64,000 nt of DNA, taken from contig JAPEHQ010000005.1 of the NCBI GenBank assembly GCA_027405735.1, positions 2,046,001 through 2,110,000 of the forward strand, given 5' to 3'. This document shows positions 10,609-22,700 of the stretch, in pieces. Within the stretch, counting starts at the first letter, position 1; every line of letters begins with the position of its first letter. Under the pieces are notes generated by a model, which was not told the origin of the DNA, did not search any database, and saw nothing but the letters and a program-made list of their open reading frames with translations. This DNA comes from Mucor racemosus. Its lineage: Eukaryota > Mucoromycota > Mucoromycetes > Mucorales > Mucoraceae. The position numbers were made by a program, and so were the translations under genes.

Positions 10609-13385
10609 TCAATATTGGATGAAAACATTCGAAAACCATTTAAAACCCATCTGAAACCTACATTTTACAACCGTACACTACGGCCGACCTGTGCTGCTGC
10701 ACACTATAGCCTGAGCCGTTGTGCCCTCTGAATATGGCTAAAAAGATAACAAGATGCACATGGGCATAACAAAAGAAACTGCACACGAGCACAACACTAA
10801 GCTTGTATTTGCAGAATTATAGATTCTGCCCACGTGTATGACATCAACGACGTGTGTGCATAATACAGTAGTAGAATTGCCCATAAGCATATCATTAATC
10901 CCTATTTGTGTATAATAAGAAATCTGATCATGAGCATAATGAGCTGATCGTATGGGCACAAATTGGTTTGTATATATATGAGCATCGTGCAGTTCTCAAA
11001 ATTCTATTGCATTTTTTATTGGAGTGTGTTTTTAAATTACATTTGCTTTTATTAATATAGATTATAGACAATAAAATTTAATACATTTGCAGTGGAATTA
11101 CATACTAAAAGCGCTTGATAAAAATAAAACAACCTAAATTTCAAGTGTCGCTCATAAAATATGATGCCACTTGAAATGTGAACAACGATAATAAACAAAC
11201 GCTTCAATTGAACACAATAACAAACGCATGCTAAAAATATGAAATACCCTTTTTGAACCATACATGTCGTGTAGATGATAGCACCCTTGATCACGGCGCA
11301 ATCAATTACACAAATGACATATATATCAAAACAGGATTCTATCCAAATTAATAATGATAATAAACAAAGATATCAATTTAGTCAACTACTCATCTATATC
11401 GTAGTTGCACTATCAATATAAATAAGATTCAAGCATATAAAAACTACCCCTTAAAAATCAAGGTTACATAAAATAGATATAACAGAAATAAACAAAAACA
11501 ACCATTTCCCAAAAGGTCGATATTGTCACACTTGACGTACAATCCCTTATGGTCAATGCTCTATACAGTTTACCCCTTAAAATATCAAATCAATAACAAT
11601 GTACTCAAAACTGGAAGATTACTAAATATACATCCATTCAAGTCTGATGGTATCCAAGTTCTCCAAATCACTATAAATACCCTCATACTTTTCAATTATT
11701 TTAACTCTTCAGAAATCTTTTGTAATAAAAACTTTAGCTGATTATAATTGTATTTCTACTGCTTTTATTTTTTTATATTTTTTTTATTTTAGTAAATCAC
11801 ATCGTAATTTACTGCAACATTGTTGATGTAGTAGAGCAATACATTCAACAGCCAATATATTTACAATTGTCATCATTTGTAAATATGTTTGTAGCTGTAA
11901 TATTTGCAGCAACGATGGTTTTTGCTCGGGCATAAACTTAAATAGCACTTACTGCGTAAATGTATACCGTATACCACAGCAAGACAAATTTAAGATTATA
12001 GATGTTATTTTATTACTCATAAAATCTAAACAAATTAACCTTCTTTAAACTTACTATTTTACTTTACGATTATCAGCGGTAAAAAAATTTGTTTTCATGT
12101 ATAGATACGATGGAAACCATGGTTATTAGGCAAAACATCAGATTATCCTTTTTTTGTGTTTCTATAACATTTGAAATTTTATCACTTTCCTGGAACATTT
12201 CGTGGGTTTGTAGCCAGTTCTAGCTTTTCATTGAATAGATATAACGACTACTACCTATAATAAAAATATCAGTCCCTTATGTTAGCACGCATGCGTATTC
12301 AGATAAAAGAAAAAAATATCAGTTTGATAATCTGATATGACTTGTCAAACGGTGAATAATATCCTTGGAATACATGAAAACAAAGAGAGAGAAACAACAC
12401 ATGTAGAAGAAAAGGATTTTCGATGCTTTACATTATTAAGGCCCTGCTAAATTGCACATTACAGCCAATGTAAAAGCAGCATTACAGCGCAGCATCAACC
12501 CATAAACTAAACAAAATAATAGGCAATATCTGTTATCATAGAAGTATGCATTTTCTACCAGAAAAACCGTCTGTTATATTATAGATTCGTTAAAAAATTG
12601 CAAAAGCGAGTCCGTAGAGCGACGCCGTAATTGAGCATAGCAAGATTGAACGGCTAGATCTCTTATATTATGGTATATATCTAAGTTTTAAATAAAAAAG
12701 CGGGTTTTTTTTAAACTTTTCTTATATTTAACCACGTACCGTCTGAAAATTCAGACTTTGTAGCGGACATTTTCGGGACTCATTTTATCCTTACCAACAC
12801 TCATGATTTTGATGAAAAAACAGAAAAATCAAATTTTGATACCAAAATCAACGTTTAAATATACTACATTGTGAGAGAAAATTGTAGCCATAACTAATAC
12901 ACATTATATAAAACCTTAATATTAAATGTTAAGTAATGAAAATTTGTACTTTTGTCCCAAAAACGGTTTTTTGATTAAAGGATTTTCATGTAACATTTTA
13001 CAATAAAAATGTTTGTTATTTTCTATTGAGCAAATAGAGCGTTAAATTCTCTATATGTGTATATTTTTTGTTTTTATAATTGGTAGTATAATTAACTCTA
13101 AATTTGCAAAATCAGAAAAAAAAATTGAAAAATGTCAAAATTGATGATCTGGACAAGAATAATTTTTGAAATTAATATTCCGCTTATAAGCCTTGTAAGT
13201 CTTAAAAATAAGAGATTTTATAATACTTGAGGACTTTTTCAAGAATTTACGATGCTGTACCCACTTGATTCAAGCTTATTGCTGTAAATCATTAGACACG
13301 TTAATATTGTGTGGTAGTTTATTCGATGGTAATATAGTCTTACTTTATAATTATTGCGCTAGAGGTGATTTACATTAAGTTTTTT

Positions 13386-14239
13386 TTAGTCTTACCTCTC
13401 GAATATCATAAACATAAACATGGCCATCATTAGAACCTATTGCCACCTTTTTGCCATCTGTGTCCCCAAGCCAATTCATTCAATGCTTTACCAGAACCAA
13501 CTTAAGTCTTTACAAATCGTTCCTCGGTATTTGCATTCAAATTCTTTAATTAAATTAACTGGTTCCATTTATAGTAGTATCAAACGTATCATCAGCACGC
13601 CTTATGATAAATGTCAATCTAAACTTAGAAATAGCCCACTGTCATTGTTATACAGTAAGCTATGAAAAGCTTGATTTTTACTAATACAGTATGCTTTTAA
13701 ACGCTTTTAAAAATCCTGAGGCAAATACAACGTCTTGGTCCTGTCATTTCTATCAATCAAAATGTCGCGGGCTTCACTACACAATGAATACACCACATTT
13801 TATCTATCTTGATTTGGTTTAATCAATGTTGGGTCAAGATAATTAGGATCTGATGATCCTCTGGGATTATATTCATTACAAATACTGTCCGTATTTCAGT
13901 AAAAAAGTGATTAATCTGAAACATGAGATTTAGAGATAATGGGTAATCTCAAACGAGTTACAATCAAGCGGTTTTCATTTGTTCAGAAAATTAAGGTATG
14001 TGCATGTTTGTCTCGCAAATTAATAACAATATATCTAACAGCATGAAGCAATTGCTAGTTATTCTTCAATGAGGGTAAAGTTTCATATTCCATAAAGAGA
14101 ATGAGAAATTCGCATGCTTGTTTAGTTACCGAAATTTATTGATTAATAAGATGTAACAATTTATTAACATGGAAATGAAGGAATTGCAAATAGAAAATAA
14201 TGATATACAACGAAACAAATGGAAAAATTTACAATAAAT
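13386..14239 (-). pseudogene. Decayed coding remnants, one WD40-like
   Basis: On the minus strand, 13395-13470 translates without a stop to a stretch containing ALNELAWGDTDGKKVAIGS and DGHVYVYDIRE. This resembles the last WD40 repeat of a cytoplasmic dynein intermediate chain. Upstream (to about 13640) and at about 13700-13890 further coding-like pieces (CSEARDILIDRNDRTKTLYL; YLDPTLIKPNQDR) are in other frames and broken by stops. No intact gene can be built. The remnant abuts the end of repeat copy 1. The dynein link is an inference from one short motif. Confidence 0.4.
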
Positions 14240-17125
14240 TTAGTATCCCACACCACTAACGATACCATAACCTAAACAAATGGTAATCACTGCAGCAACA
14301 CAAGAAGCAGGAATACCACACAATAAGAAATCCTTAATTGTAAGGTAAGGTTTACCAGTTGGATCTTCCAACATGATAGCATTCATATTAGGAAAACTGT
14401 ATTTAAAAAACGTTATATGTGAATAAAAGAATGCAAACAATCCAAAATGTTATATTAAACTTACCCAGATACAGGAAGACCCATTGCAACAGAACAAACC
14501 AAACCGGTAACCATGACCATCAAATTAGGACGAGGAACAGGAAGATGATTACCAACTTGCTTGACAATAGGTAAAATAATCAAAGCAGCTACAGTATGAC
14601 TAACAAAGGTAGCGAATACTAAAACCAACATACCAAAAATAAAAATGATGGACAAAACAGGAAGGTCATTGACATTAGAAGCAATTTGATGGCCAATGAC
14701 ATCTAAAAGACCAGAGCTACTTACAGCATAACCTAATGCCATACCACCTTGAGCAAGAGTAACAACAGACCATAAAAAGTTATTCAAATCACTCTTGTTA
14801 AGCATGTTTGTACCAAACAAAAGAACAAATGGAATGGCAGCAATGACACCATTATTTCCCCAAAATTCATTCATAGAGGATTCAGCACACCAAAGAGCAA
14901 TGGTAGCCAAACAAACAATACAAACCCAAACTTGAGACCATGATGGACGATTATAACCTATAGATTTAATGACATTTAAATGAGGAGTATCACGATCAGG
15001 ACGGAAATAAACGAGCAAAAGGATCCAAGTTGTAAGTACAGTAATTACACCACAAGGAATAGCACCTGCAAACCAAATACCCCAACCAGGGTTAGGATCC
15101 ATTAAATTAATAGTAACAATATTTTGAGGAGATGAAATTGGAGATGCAAGACCGCCAATACAACTAGCAAGAGCAATGCCCATAATTAGACAAGGACCCA
15201 CTTTGGAGTTGGGCTTTAGAGTTCTCAAGATGGGATTAACCAAGGAGAAACACAATACAGGTGTAGCAACATTACTAATCCACATACTCAGAAAAGTAGC
15301 TAAATACATGTTTGTCAAAATAACCCAACGAGGTCTAGAACCAGCTTTACTCAATACGGTAGCAGCAAAAGCTTTAGCAATGCCATGTTTGCTAAGAGCT
15401 GCGGCTATAGCAAAACCACCAATTAACACCATAATAGTATCATTAAACATGGAGGAAAAGACAAGCTTAGCAGCCGCGGTAGCCTGAACTATATTTCCAT
15501 CACTATCTTTTACAATATGCATAGGAACAACCATTAAAGGGATCAGAAAGGCAGTGGCAAACAAAGGAATACATTCAAAAGCCCACATGAGAGCAGCAAA
15601 CACCAAAAGAGCTAGACATTTACTTGCTTCATATTGGCCCATGGTATCAACACACATCAAAACAATGTATAGAATAATACTAACCATGAAACCAAACATA
15701 TTAAACATGGTTTTACGACTAACAAAGACATTGATTTTTGGAATGGTGATACCCTTTTGTTTTTGAGAGGCGTGAGCATCCAATTGTTGACGTTCTTTAC
15801 CAACAAAATCTTTCCAAATGGTTGTACGTTCAAATTGAATATGATCACGCATGTGCATTTTGAGCTCAACTTCGGCACTGTGCTTCTTTCCCATGGTGAA
15901 AATGGCAGCATACATACTTAAAACATGGTCTAAAGCATTATCGATACGTTGAAAGTTTTCAGGAGTAAATACATCCGATGAGTTGACAATCTTTTTGAAA
16001 TAAACTTCTCTTAAATTGGAATCAGTAACTTTATCCCACTTTTTGAGAATTTTGTCAAACGCAGTTTTGTTTGTACTAGCGTAAGACTTTAATTCTGTGA
16101 GAGCGATAAATGTGGCAGCACAGCGAACACGGAAATTGTAATATTGGTTAAATTCATGGACATTTTCAGCTTGATGCAAAGATACATGAGAACCTCTTCT
16201 ACGACGAAAACGAAGACCAATGGCTTGCATTATACGAGTGGGAGGTCTTGCAACAACATCCTCGGCATAGGCAGGCATTGCATCATGTTGACTCAAGGTT
16301 CTTTCAATTGTAGAGCCACGACGAGAACGAAAATTGGAAGCACTGATTGTATTTGAGCGTGTGGGAGCATAAGTAGAAGAAAACTTTTCTGCCAATGGAG
16401 GATGATTTGATTCATTGGTTTCATCAGTATCGTCATTTGTAATAGCATTTGGGTGTTCATGAAGGGTATCAGTTGGACTATAAATTAATTTACTACTATT
16501 ATGAGCAAGAGGAGCAGCAGTTGAGGCGGAAGTAGTTGGCTCATTATCAATATCAGAACCAGCAGCAACAGAAGAATTGAATGTTGTGTAGGAATCTTTT
16601 GTTAAACTCTTGTGCAATCCGGAATCTAATCTTTCAAGCGCACTTGTTTTAGCAAAATTAGCGTTGGCATTGCTATTATCTGGCAATGGTATTTGAAATG
16701 TATCGAATTCAGCATTGAGATCATCAGCATCTTGCAAGAATTCTCGCTCTTTGAGTGCAAAGAATGTTGTTACTTTTTCTAATTGTCGATCTAATTCTTG
16801 CAAGAATATTTCATTTCGACTATTCATGGCTAATTGATCTGAACCAGACGATGCCTGTTGATTTATTTCTAGCCTATTCTTTTCACCTTTCAGTCCGCTT
16901 TCAATCTTTTCAACCTGACTTTTTGCATCTAGATTTTGCTGATCAACTTGATCTTTTTCTGCTTGATAAATTATCTTTTTGAGTCGATCATAGCTAAATG
17001 ACACAAAAACAAAGTTTAATTTTACTCGATATGGTAATTTTAATTTGAAAATATTTTGTTTACTCGACATATTTATCAAGCCATTCTGGCACAGCATTCA
17101 ATACAATTGAATGAGCAAATTTCAT
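14240..17125 (-). CDS. SPX-domain low-affinity phosphate transporter (Pho87/Pho90 type)
   Basis: Three exons, complement(join(14240..14396, 14465..16993, 17064..17125)), introns 68-70 nt, 915 aa. The start MKFAHSIVLNAVPEWLDKYV is the classic SPX beginning and is missed if the first intron is ignored. The SPX domain, which senses inositol pyrophosphates, runs to about residue 310 with a long low-complexity insert, and closes with KILKKWDKVTDSNLR. From about residue 400 there are about a dozen hydrophobic segments of the divalent anion:sodium symporter (DASS) family, with conserved ISNVATPVL and ASPISSPQNIV loops. Members take up inorganic phosphate at the plasma membrane (Pho87/90) or export it from the vacuole (Pho91); which applies here is not visible. 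A 34-base T run follows the start codon upstream (17170-17203). Confidence 0.92.
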
Positions 17126-17167
17126 TTTGTAATTCTGAAAAAAAAAAGTGTTGATAGAAGAAAAAGA

Positions 17168-17169
<2 letters not shown>

Positions 17170-17203
<34 letters not shown>
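17170..17203. repeat. Poly-T tract (34 T)
   Basis: Uninterrupted run of 34 T just upstream of the phosphate transporter ATG (17125), between it and the 3' end of the AIG1 GTPase gene. It could act as a nucleosome-free poly(dA:dT) element or be slippage. Confidence 0.8.
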
Positions 17204-17205
<2 letters not shown>

Positions 17206-17329
17206 TTTTGTTTTTTCAAACATGGTTTATTTAATATTTTCATAGTGAAACCTATCCAAGATTCGGGTAAAAATATACGTAAATATTGAGGATAAAATAA
17301 CGCCTAAACATTTAAAAGCGGAGGAATTT

Positions 17330-18239
17330 TTATTGCATTTGACAAGCATTTGACATGGATGACCAGGCATCTTTAATGCTTTCTTTAATGAAACTGGACT
17401 TTTGCTCTTCGTTGGGAATTACCAAAATCTGTCTCAGCCAGTTACATGTAAAACGTTTGCCGTTATTACGAGATTCACACATTCCAACTGCATGATACAA
17501 TTCCCGGATATGCCTTTGTGTGTAACTGCTTGATCTGACATTTTGCGTTGATGTAAAAATAACTGATGGTTGAAATGATCTAGGCAATTTGTAAATTCTT
17601 CTTATTTCAGCCACAAATCCATCTATAGAAGGGTCATGGTTATGATTATGATTATGGCTATCGCTATGGTTAAGATTAAGCAGTGATTATAATTACCATG
17701 GCTTTCAGTTACAGCATCAATATTATCCTCTAAATCATCCCGGAAATCCTCATCCACATGCGTAAATACAATGACTACAAAATTCCAAAAATCTTTACCG
17801 AGCAATTGATGAAACAATATAAGCATGTTCTGTGTATAAGCATCTAATCTAATATCGTTGATATTAAATACGAGAAAGAATGCACTAACACCATTTTCAA
17901 GTGACTTAAAGTATCTTGTCATCTCTTGAATACTTTGTCGGTCTTGAACATTTGAATCGATTAAACCGGGTGTATCAATCAAATGGCAATATTTTAATGA
18001 AGGCGCGAATTTCCATTCTTTTTCTACTCCTTCAACGACCTTTGTTTTAGCCTGCATAATATTGTTGAGTATATAAATATATAAATAACTATTTTTACTC
18101 TGTTACTCACATCTGTACCATCTCCAGTTTCAAAAGTATATTCGCCAGTAATGGCATTTAGCAAACTAGATTTACCTGTGCCTACACCACCAAGTGCAGA
18201 AACAACATAAGTATTTCTTTCTTCTCCACCTTCAAGCAT
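17330..18239 (-). CDS. AIG1/IMAP-type GTPase
   Basis: Three exons, complement(join(17330..17622, 17697..18051, 18111..18239)), introns 59 and 74 nt, 258 aa. Motifs: G1 P-loop GGVGTGKSS at residues 17-25, G3 DTPGL (in CHLIDTPGLIDSN), then QSIQEMTRYFKSLENGVSAF and LLGKDFWNFVVIVFTHVDED, which match the AIG1 family (avrRpt2-induced gene 1; GIMAP in animals). These proteins assemble on membranes in a GTP-dependent way. Splicing restores ESHGDGFVAEIRRIYKLP. The second intron contains a simple repeat of attatg/atagc. A likely 5'-UTR intron (gttagc..tcaatag, about 18241-18302) sits just upstream, so the start codon is the least sure part. Confidence 0.8.
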
Positions 18240-18426
18240 TTCTATTGATATAAAAACATATTACATCAACTTGTGCATATCACGCAATCACTATATAGCT
18301 AACCTTGTGGATAGACTTTGTAAATAGAATGAAGAAAGCCTCTTTTTTCGAAGCCTCGAAAATTTAAATTTAGTTACGTCGTCCATTCCATGTTGTACAA
18401 GGTCGTTTTAATTTTACCATGTCTAT

Positions 18427-18605
18427 GGTTATTGTTTGGTACCCTTTTTTGCTTTATCGCGATGAGATCCAGTTTCCATCACATTTTGCCGGAAATTTAC
18501 GAGATTGGATTCCACCCGCGGCAGATAGTTTTTGACTAAACTTGAATATTGCTCATGTTTGAGTGTATCATGATTCAAAAAATCCAATAATTCTCTAATA
18601 ACATT
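18427..18605 (-). pseudogene. Uncharacterised coding fragment
   Basis: Minus-strand frame open for about 58 codons up to a stop near 18427, including LLDFLNHDTLKHEQYSSLVK and VESNLVNFRQNVMETG. Upstream an AG acceptor (gttattag) precedes it, but the sequence before that has stops. It may be the last exon of a gene that has lost its front part, or a neighbour fragment of the AIG1 gene. No family recognised. Confidence 0.3.
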
Positions 18606-18610
18606 TTAAT

Positions 18611-18885
18611 ATGGTACAACGTGAGATATTCTGTAACAAATATAATATCCTCATAGTTGCCTCATTGATTTATGAAAATACTGAGCCTCAAATCAATAAA
18701 ATCAGGCTTTTGGTAACAAGAGGTGCAAACCCTCCAAAAACAACACATTATATAAATAATATTGGCTTGAAACAAAGCCATTACTAACAAGGTGGACCAT
18801 CATCTACATCGTATAATGTCTTGATATCATACAATTCAATAGCGATGATTATAGAGCTAAATATCAAACCAAATCAATGTTTTTA
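18611..18885 (+). pseudogene. Ankyrin-repeat-like fragment with an in-frame stop
   Basis: From an ATG at 18611 the plus strand reads 58 codons, including NKIRLLVTRGANPP, which looks like an ankyrin repeat, then a TAA at 18785-18787. The same frame then continues (QGGPSSTSYNVLISYNSIAM) for about 33 more codons. The TAA lies within ttactaacaag, which also looks like a branch point plus acceptor, so either a nonsense mutation or an unusual intron is possible. Confidence 0.35.
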
Positions 18886-18889
18886 ATAC

Positions 18890-19727
18890 ATATAAATTAC
18901 CTGTCAAAACAGTAATGTAAGCTCTTGATTCTATATAAATATGATCCAGTGATTCAGATTCACGTGTACTGAATATGCATTTGGGCATGATGGTTAAAAC
19001 GTGTTCAGTTACACATCATTGTAATTGGAATTGATTGAAATTTTGAAAGGATTGTAATTCTCTCAGGCAATGGCATTTAATTATGTTTCTTAAATGATGA
19101 CTAAAGGTTTTAGTCTTACAAAGTAGTTTTAACAACATACTAAAAAGCTTGATGTATATCAAAAAAAAAAAAAAAAAAAAAAAAATCATGGTTGTAGCAA
19201 AGCAACATACCATGACACTGTATGCGCAGCGCTGATCCTTGCTTAGGCGTATATTATTACATGTTGACCTATTCAATTGGTCATCTCCATGCAAATACCA
19301 ACTATTTTAGATAATAATTAGCCACTTTGTTTGAGTGTGTGATGGTCCGCATTGGAGGAAATAGAAGTTTATTCCTAATTTACTAAGAAAATTGTATTGG
19401 GATTATCTGCGAAAATTGCTCTATTTTTATATCAAAAAGTATCTTTAGCATGAAAAAAAATATGTATAATTAGAACAGATACTAATAATTACTGTCATAT
19501 GCTTAAAAGCAAAATTGATGACAAGTTCAAGATGAAAAAATCCTTTAACCATAAAATACTGAGAGGGTATAGCAAGCTAAGTAGTTCAAAAAGGAAAGAG
19601 AGATTTGATTAGTTGACTGGGTAACAAATGTGGAAGGATTTTACTTACCAAAGGTGAATTTGAATTTAGAAGATTAAAGAATGAATTGATTTAGTATTGA
19701 GTTATGTCTAATGAATATAAACTTACC
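18890..19727. other. Intergenic 3' flank of Fanzor gene
   Basis: No gene is supported. It contains a 25-base A run at 19161-19185. The part next to the Fanzor stop codon (about 19500-19727) is where TnpB/Fanzor guide RNAs are normally encoded, but no boundary can be drawn from the sequence alone. A donor-like gtaagt directly follows the Fanzor stop. Confidence 0.4.
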
Positions 19728-22700
19728 TCAAAGAGCCGAAGTTCTCGTCGTACTACCCCCAACGGAGGGCCAGCTTGTCTGCTGTTTTCTATCCGAAAAT
19801 GACAGAGCTAATTGAGAAAACATTGCTTGTTTCGCTGTTGTGTTTTTTGGATCAAAGCAAGGAAAGGTGTAACCAAGCATAAGCTGAGCAGCACCAGCGA
19901 GGCCAATCGCTAATGCAGAAAGACAATCCCTGCTCATGACGAAAGACTTATTTGGGCAGGCATCGTTCAAACAAATGAATGACCCATTAGTCTTCTTGAC
20001 TGTACCATCTTTTGCAGTATACGGATGTGATAATTTGCTGAAACACCAAAGGCAGGTCTGAGAACTGTTGTGTTCATTAGTAATCAATGTAGGCGTATAT
20101 CGAGAATGTCTCAGTTCTTTCCAATATCCACCAAATCGCAAATGTCCTTTAATAGGAGACCTGATTGCATGTCCACGATCTCCAATAAACATAATAGGGG
20201 ACGATACTTTTGTAAATTTTCGTTCCTTTGATGCAAGTCTATCATAAAATCGATTTTTCGTTAATTCTAATCGTCTTTTTTTATTAGCACTCGATCTTGA
20301 AAAGTAAAATTGACGAATACATGACTTTGCTTGAGAATGGCGAGTGAATGTTGCATCCAGTTCATCAATTGTACCACATTGCTGTATACTGGACTCAGAA
20401 AGATCGCTTTCAAGATCAGCAACATTTTGACCTAAGACTGTGAGGCGCTTTCTTCTATTGAGCGAAGACGAAAAAGAAGCAAGACCACTATGTTGGCGGA
20501 GGGCGGCACTCCTTACCTTGAATGATGTGGGCAATTTCTTCAACTGAGCGTCTTCTTTCTCTTCTATATAAGCGTCTTCTAAAATTTGTGCATTAAAAAT
20601 TAGCCACAAGCAAGATATCAACGAGAATTAAATTACCTTGATCTTGTAAGACTTGAAAGCGATTGTACAAACGAAGATGATATTTCAACCTATCGACACC
20701 AAAAGCAACTGTCTCCGTGACATTAACAATACCGTTATCTGTCCCTGAAAATACAAGTTGGTCTTTATCTACTTTTTGATCAATAATACACTCCTCCACC
20801 TTGTGATGGCAAGGTTTGTTGGGCTCGACTGGTATTATCTGTCTTCTTTCAGCAGAGGAGGTAGCGTCATATCTCTGCTTGTAGATGTCATTATTGGCAC
20901 TGGACAGTTCTTTCTTTGCTTTCACTACTTCTTGAATCAATTGTCTCTTCTTTTTCTTGGCCACTTGTATCTCTTTATGTAGCGAGTCTCTATCTATATT
21001 TTCATCATTCCATTTTTTCTTCAGTTGGGAAGCACTTTCTGAACCAAGTAGATATTTATTAAGTGTAATCTGAGCGCCCTTCAACCTTTTCTCTATTGTG
21101 GTCTTCTGGTCAATCAATGCTGCAATTCTGCTGTTGATCTCATTGCTTCTTGTGGATGTCGGAGTCACAGGAGGTTGCTGTTTATTCTTCTGTTTATGCT
21201 TTTGGTAATTTCTAGTACCAAGGATTCTCACACACTGAAGTCCAGGTAGTACATGCATACGGTAGGCGAATTGCAACCCGTAGCCAGCACATATTGTTTT
21301 TAGACGATCTATGTCGAAAAAACTACTAAACACAGCATCCTTTTGAGACGTAACTGAAGCCGCACGAATGACGTTCCCTTCGAAATCATGGAGTACCATC
21401 TTATGTTCCAGCTTTCGAGCACAAAACAAAGAGTGTAATGTAGTAGCATCAATCCATAACGCGTGCAGATTTGTAGGCCTGATGATGGGGGACAATTTCA
21501 CCACTTGCCCATGGTAACCAACAGAACGCAATACTTGATTAACCATCAAGAGAAAGTGAATTTGATGTGAAAAGACATGGTATGTGGCTCTAGATGCCAT
21601 GTATGGCTTTACAAATTTAATAATCTTCAAGATGACCTCCACTTCTTTGTCGCTAATGTTGCTCAATTTACCAACAAAATATGCTTTGCAAATTGTTTTT
21701 TCCTCAAAAAGAGCTGCTCTTGTTATCTGCTTTAACTGGTTTATTCTTTTTCGCGAGCTGTCCTCTTCTACCAAAATATCTTCCATGTCAACATCTTGAA
21801 TCTCTTCTTCTACCAACGCTTCTTGCATTTTGATACCTTGCTCTTCTTCTTGTTGACGTTGCTGCTCTCGTCTCACTTGCCGCTTTTGTTTCTAGAAGAA
21901 GGTTGTTTAATATACTTGTTCAATTCGATTGTTCATCAATCTTACCTCTCTTTGCAAAACATCTGCATATGAGTTCAGCCTTTGCTGACACAAGCTAGCT
22001 TTCCATTGCTTAACAACCCAATCTCCTCCTTTCTCGATATAACGATTCCTTCTTTTAATCTCGTCAGCGAAAAGCCTTCTGCGTCCATTATAAGTTTTGT
22101 TGATGAGTGACATCGAATTTACTGGAATGGCACAATTGTTGTTAGGAGGCTGTCTATTCTTTCCTTTATTCTTTCCTTTGAGCTCCTCGCGTTTTTTCTT
22201 GAATTCTTGATCACGAGCAGGAGATAAATGGACAATCAATAGAATATTCAAGAGCCTGTTCAATGCTTTGTTTACGATTGTATTATCTGCCCACATATTC
22301 ATGAAATTGGCGATATAAACATTTCTTGCCATTTTCATAACGTGAGACGACAAATCATTGTAAACATTCTCCTCATCACGCCCAAGTAAATTTACTATTG
22401 CTTTATGAAGTCGTGCCGTATTCAGGGTGGATTTGCTAATTCCTTTTGATCCAAAGTAAGTTGAATGGATTTGATCAAAGTGAGCCTCTTGGAATAATGC
22501 ATTGTACTCTTCTTTCAGGCTATCAGTCTGCAGGAATTGACTATTTAAGGGCTTAGGCACAATCACATCCTCGTGTAGATATCCTACTGGTAACACTGGA
22601 TTGAGACTTTGTCCCTCTTGATGCACTAATTGAATATTGCCGCTATTTGTGATAAATTGATTGTCTTTGAAAAGCAGCAACATTTTCATTACTTGCTTGC

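Larger units (their letters stand above)
8434..13385 (-). repeat. Repeat family R, copy 1 (longest copy, inverted)
   Basis: In reverse orientation this segment aligns by eye, block by block, with 28680-32285 and with 42660-45140. Blocks in element order: about 13385-11040 (matches 28690-30360), 10980-10730 (matches 30420-30640, rich in gctcat/gcacat words), 10680-10610 (matches 42910-42970), 10315-9040 (shared with all five copies), and 8937-8434 (matches 44748-45130). A 293-bp solo LTR interrupts it at 10316-10608. No reverse transcriptase or transposase was recognised. Short conserved open frames exist in both directions (near 9456-9725 and 13131-13375) but look eroded. Ends are approximate. 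Confidence 0.7.

Noticed and set aside
14461..17097. Phosphate transporter start at MLCQNGLINM
   Set aside because: That frame reads through intron 1. The SPX start MKFAHSIVLNAV at 17125 with a 70-nt intron is clearly better.
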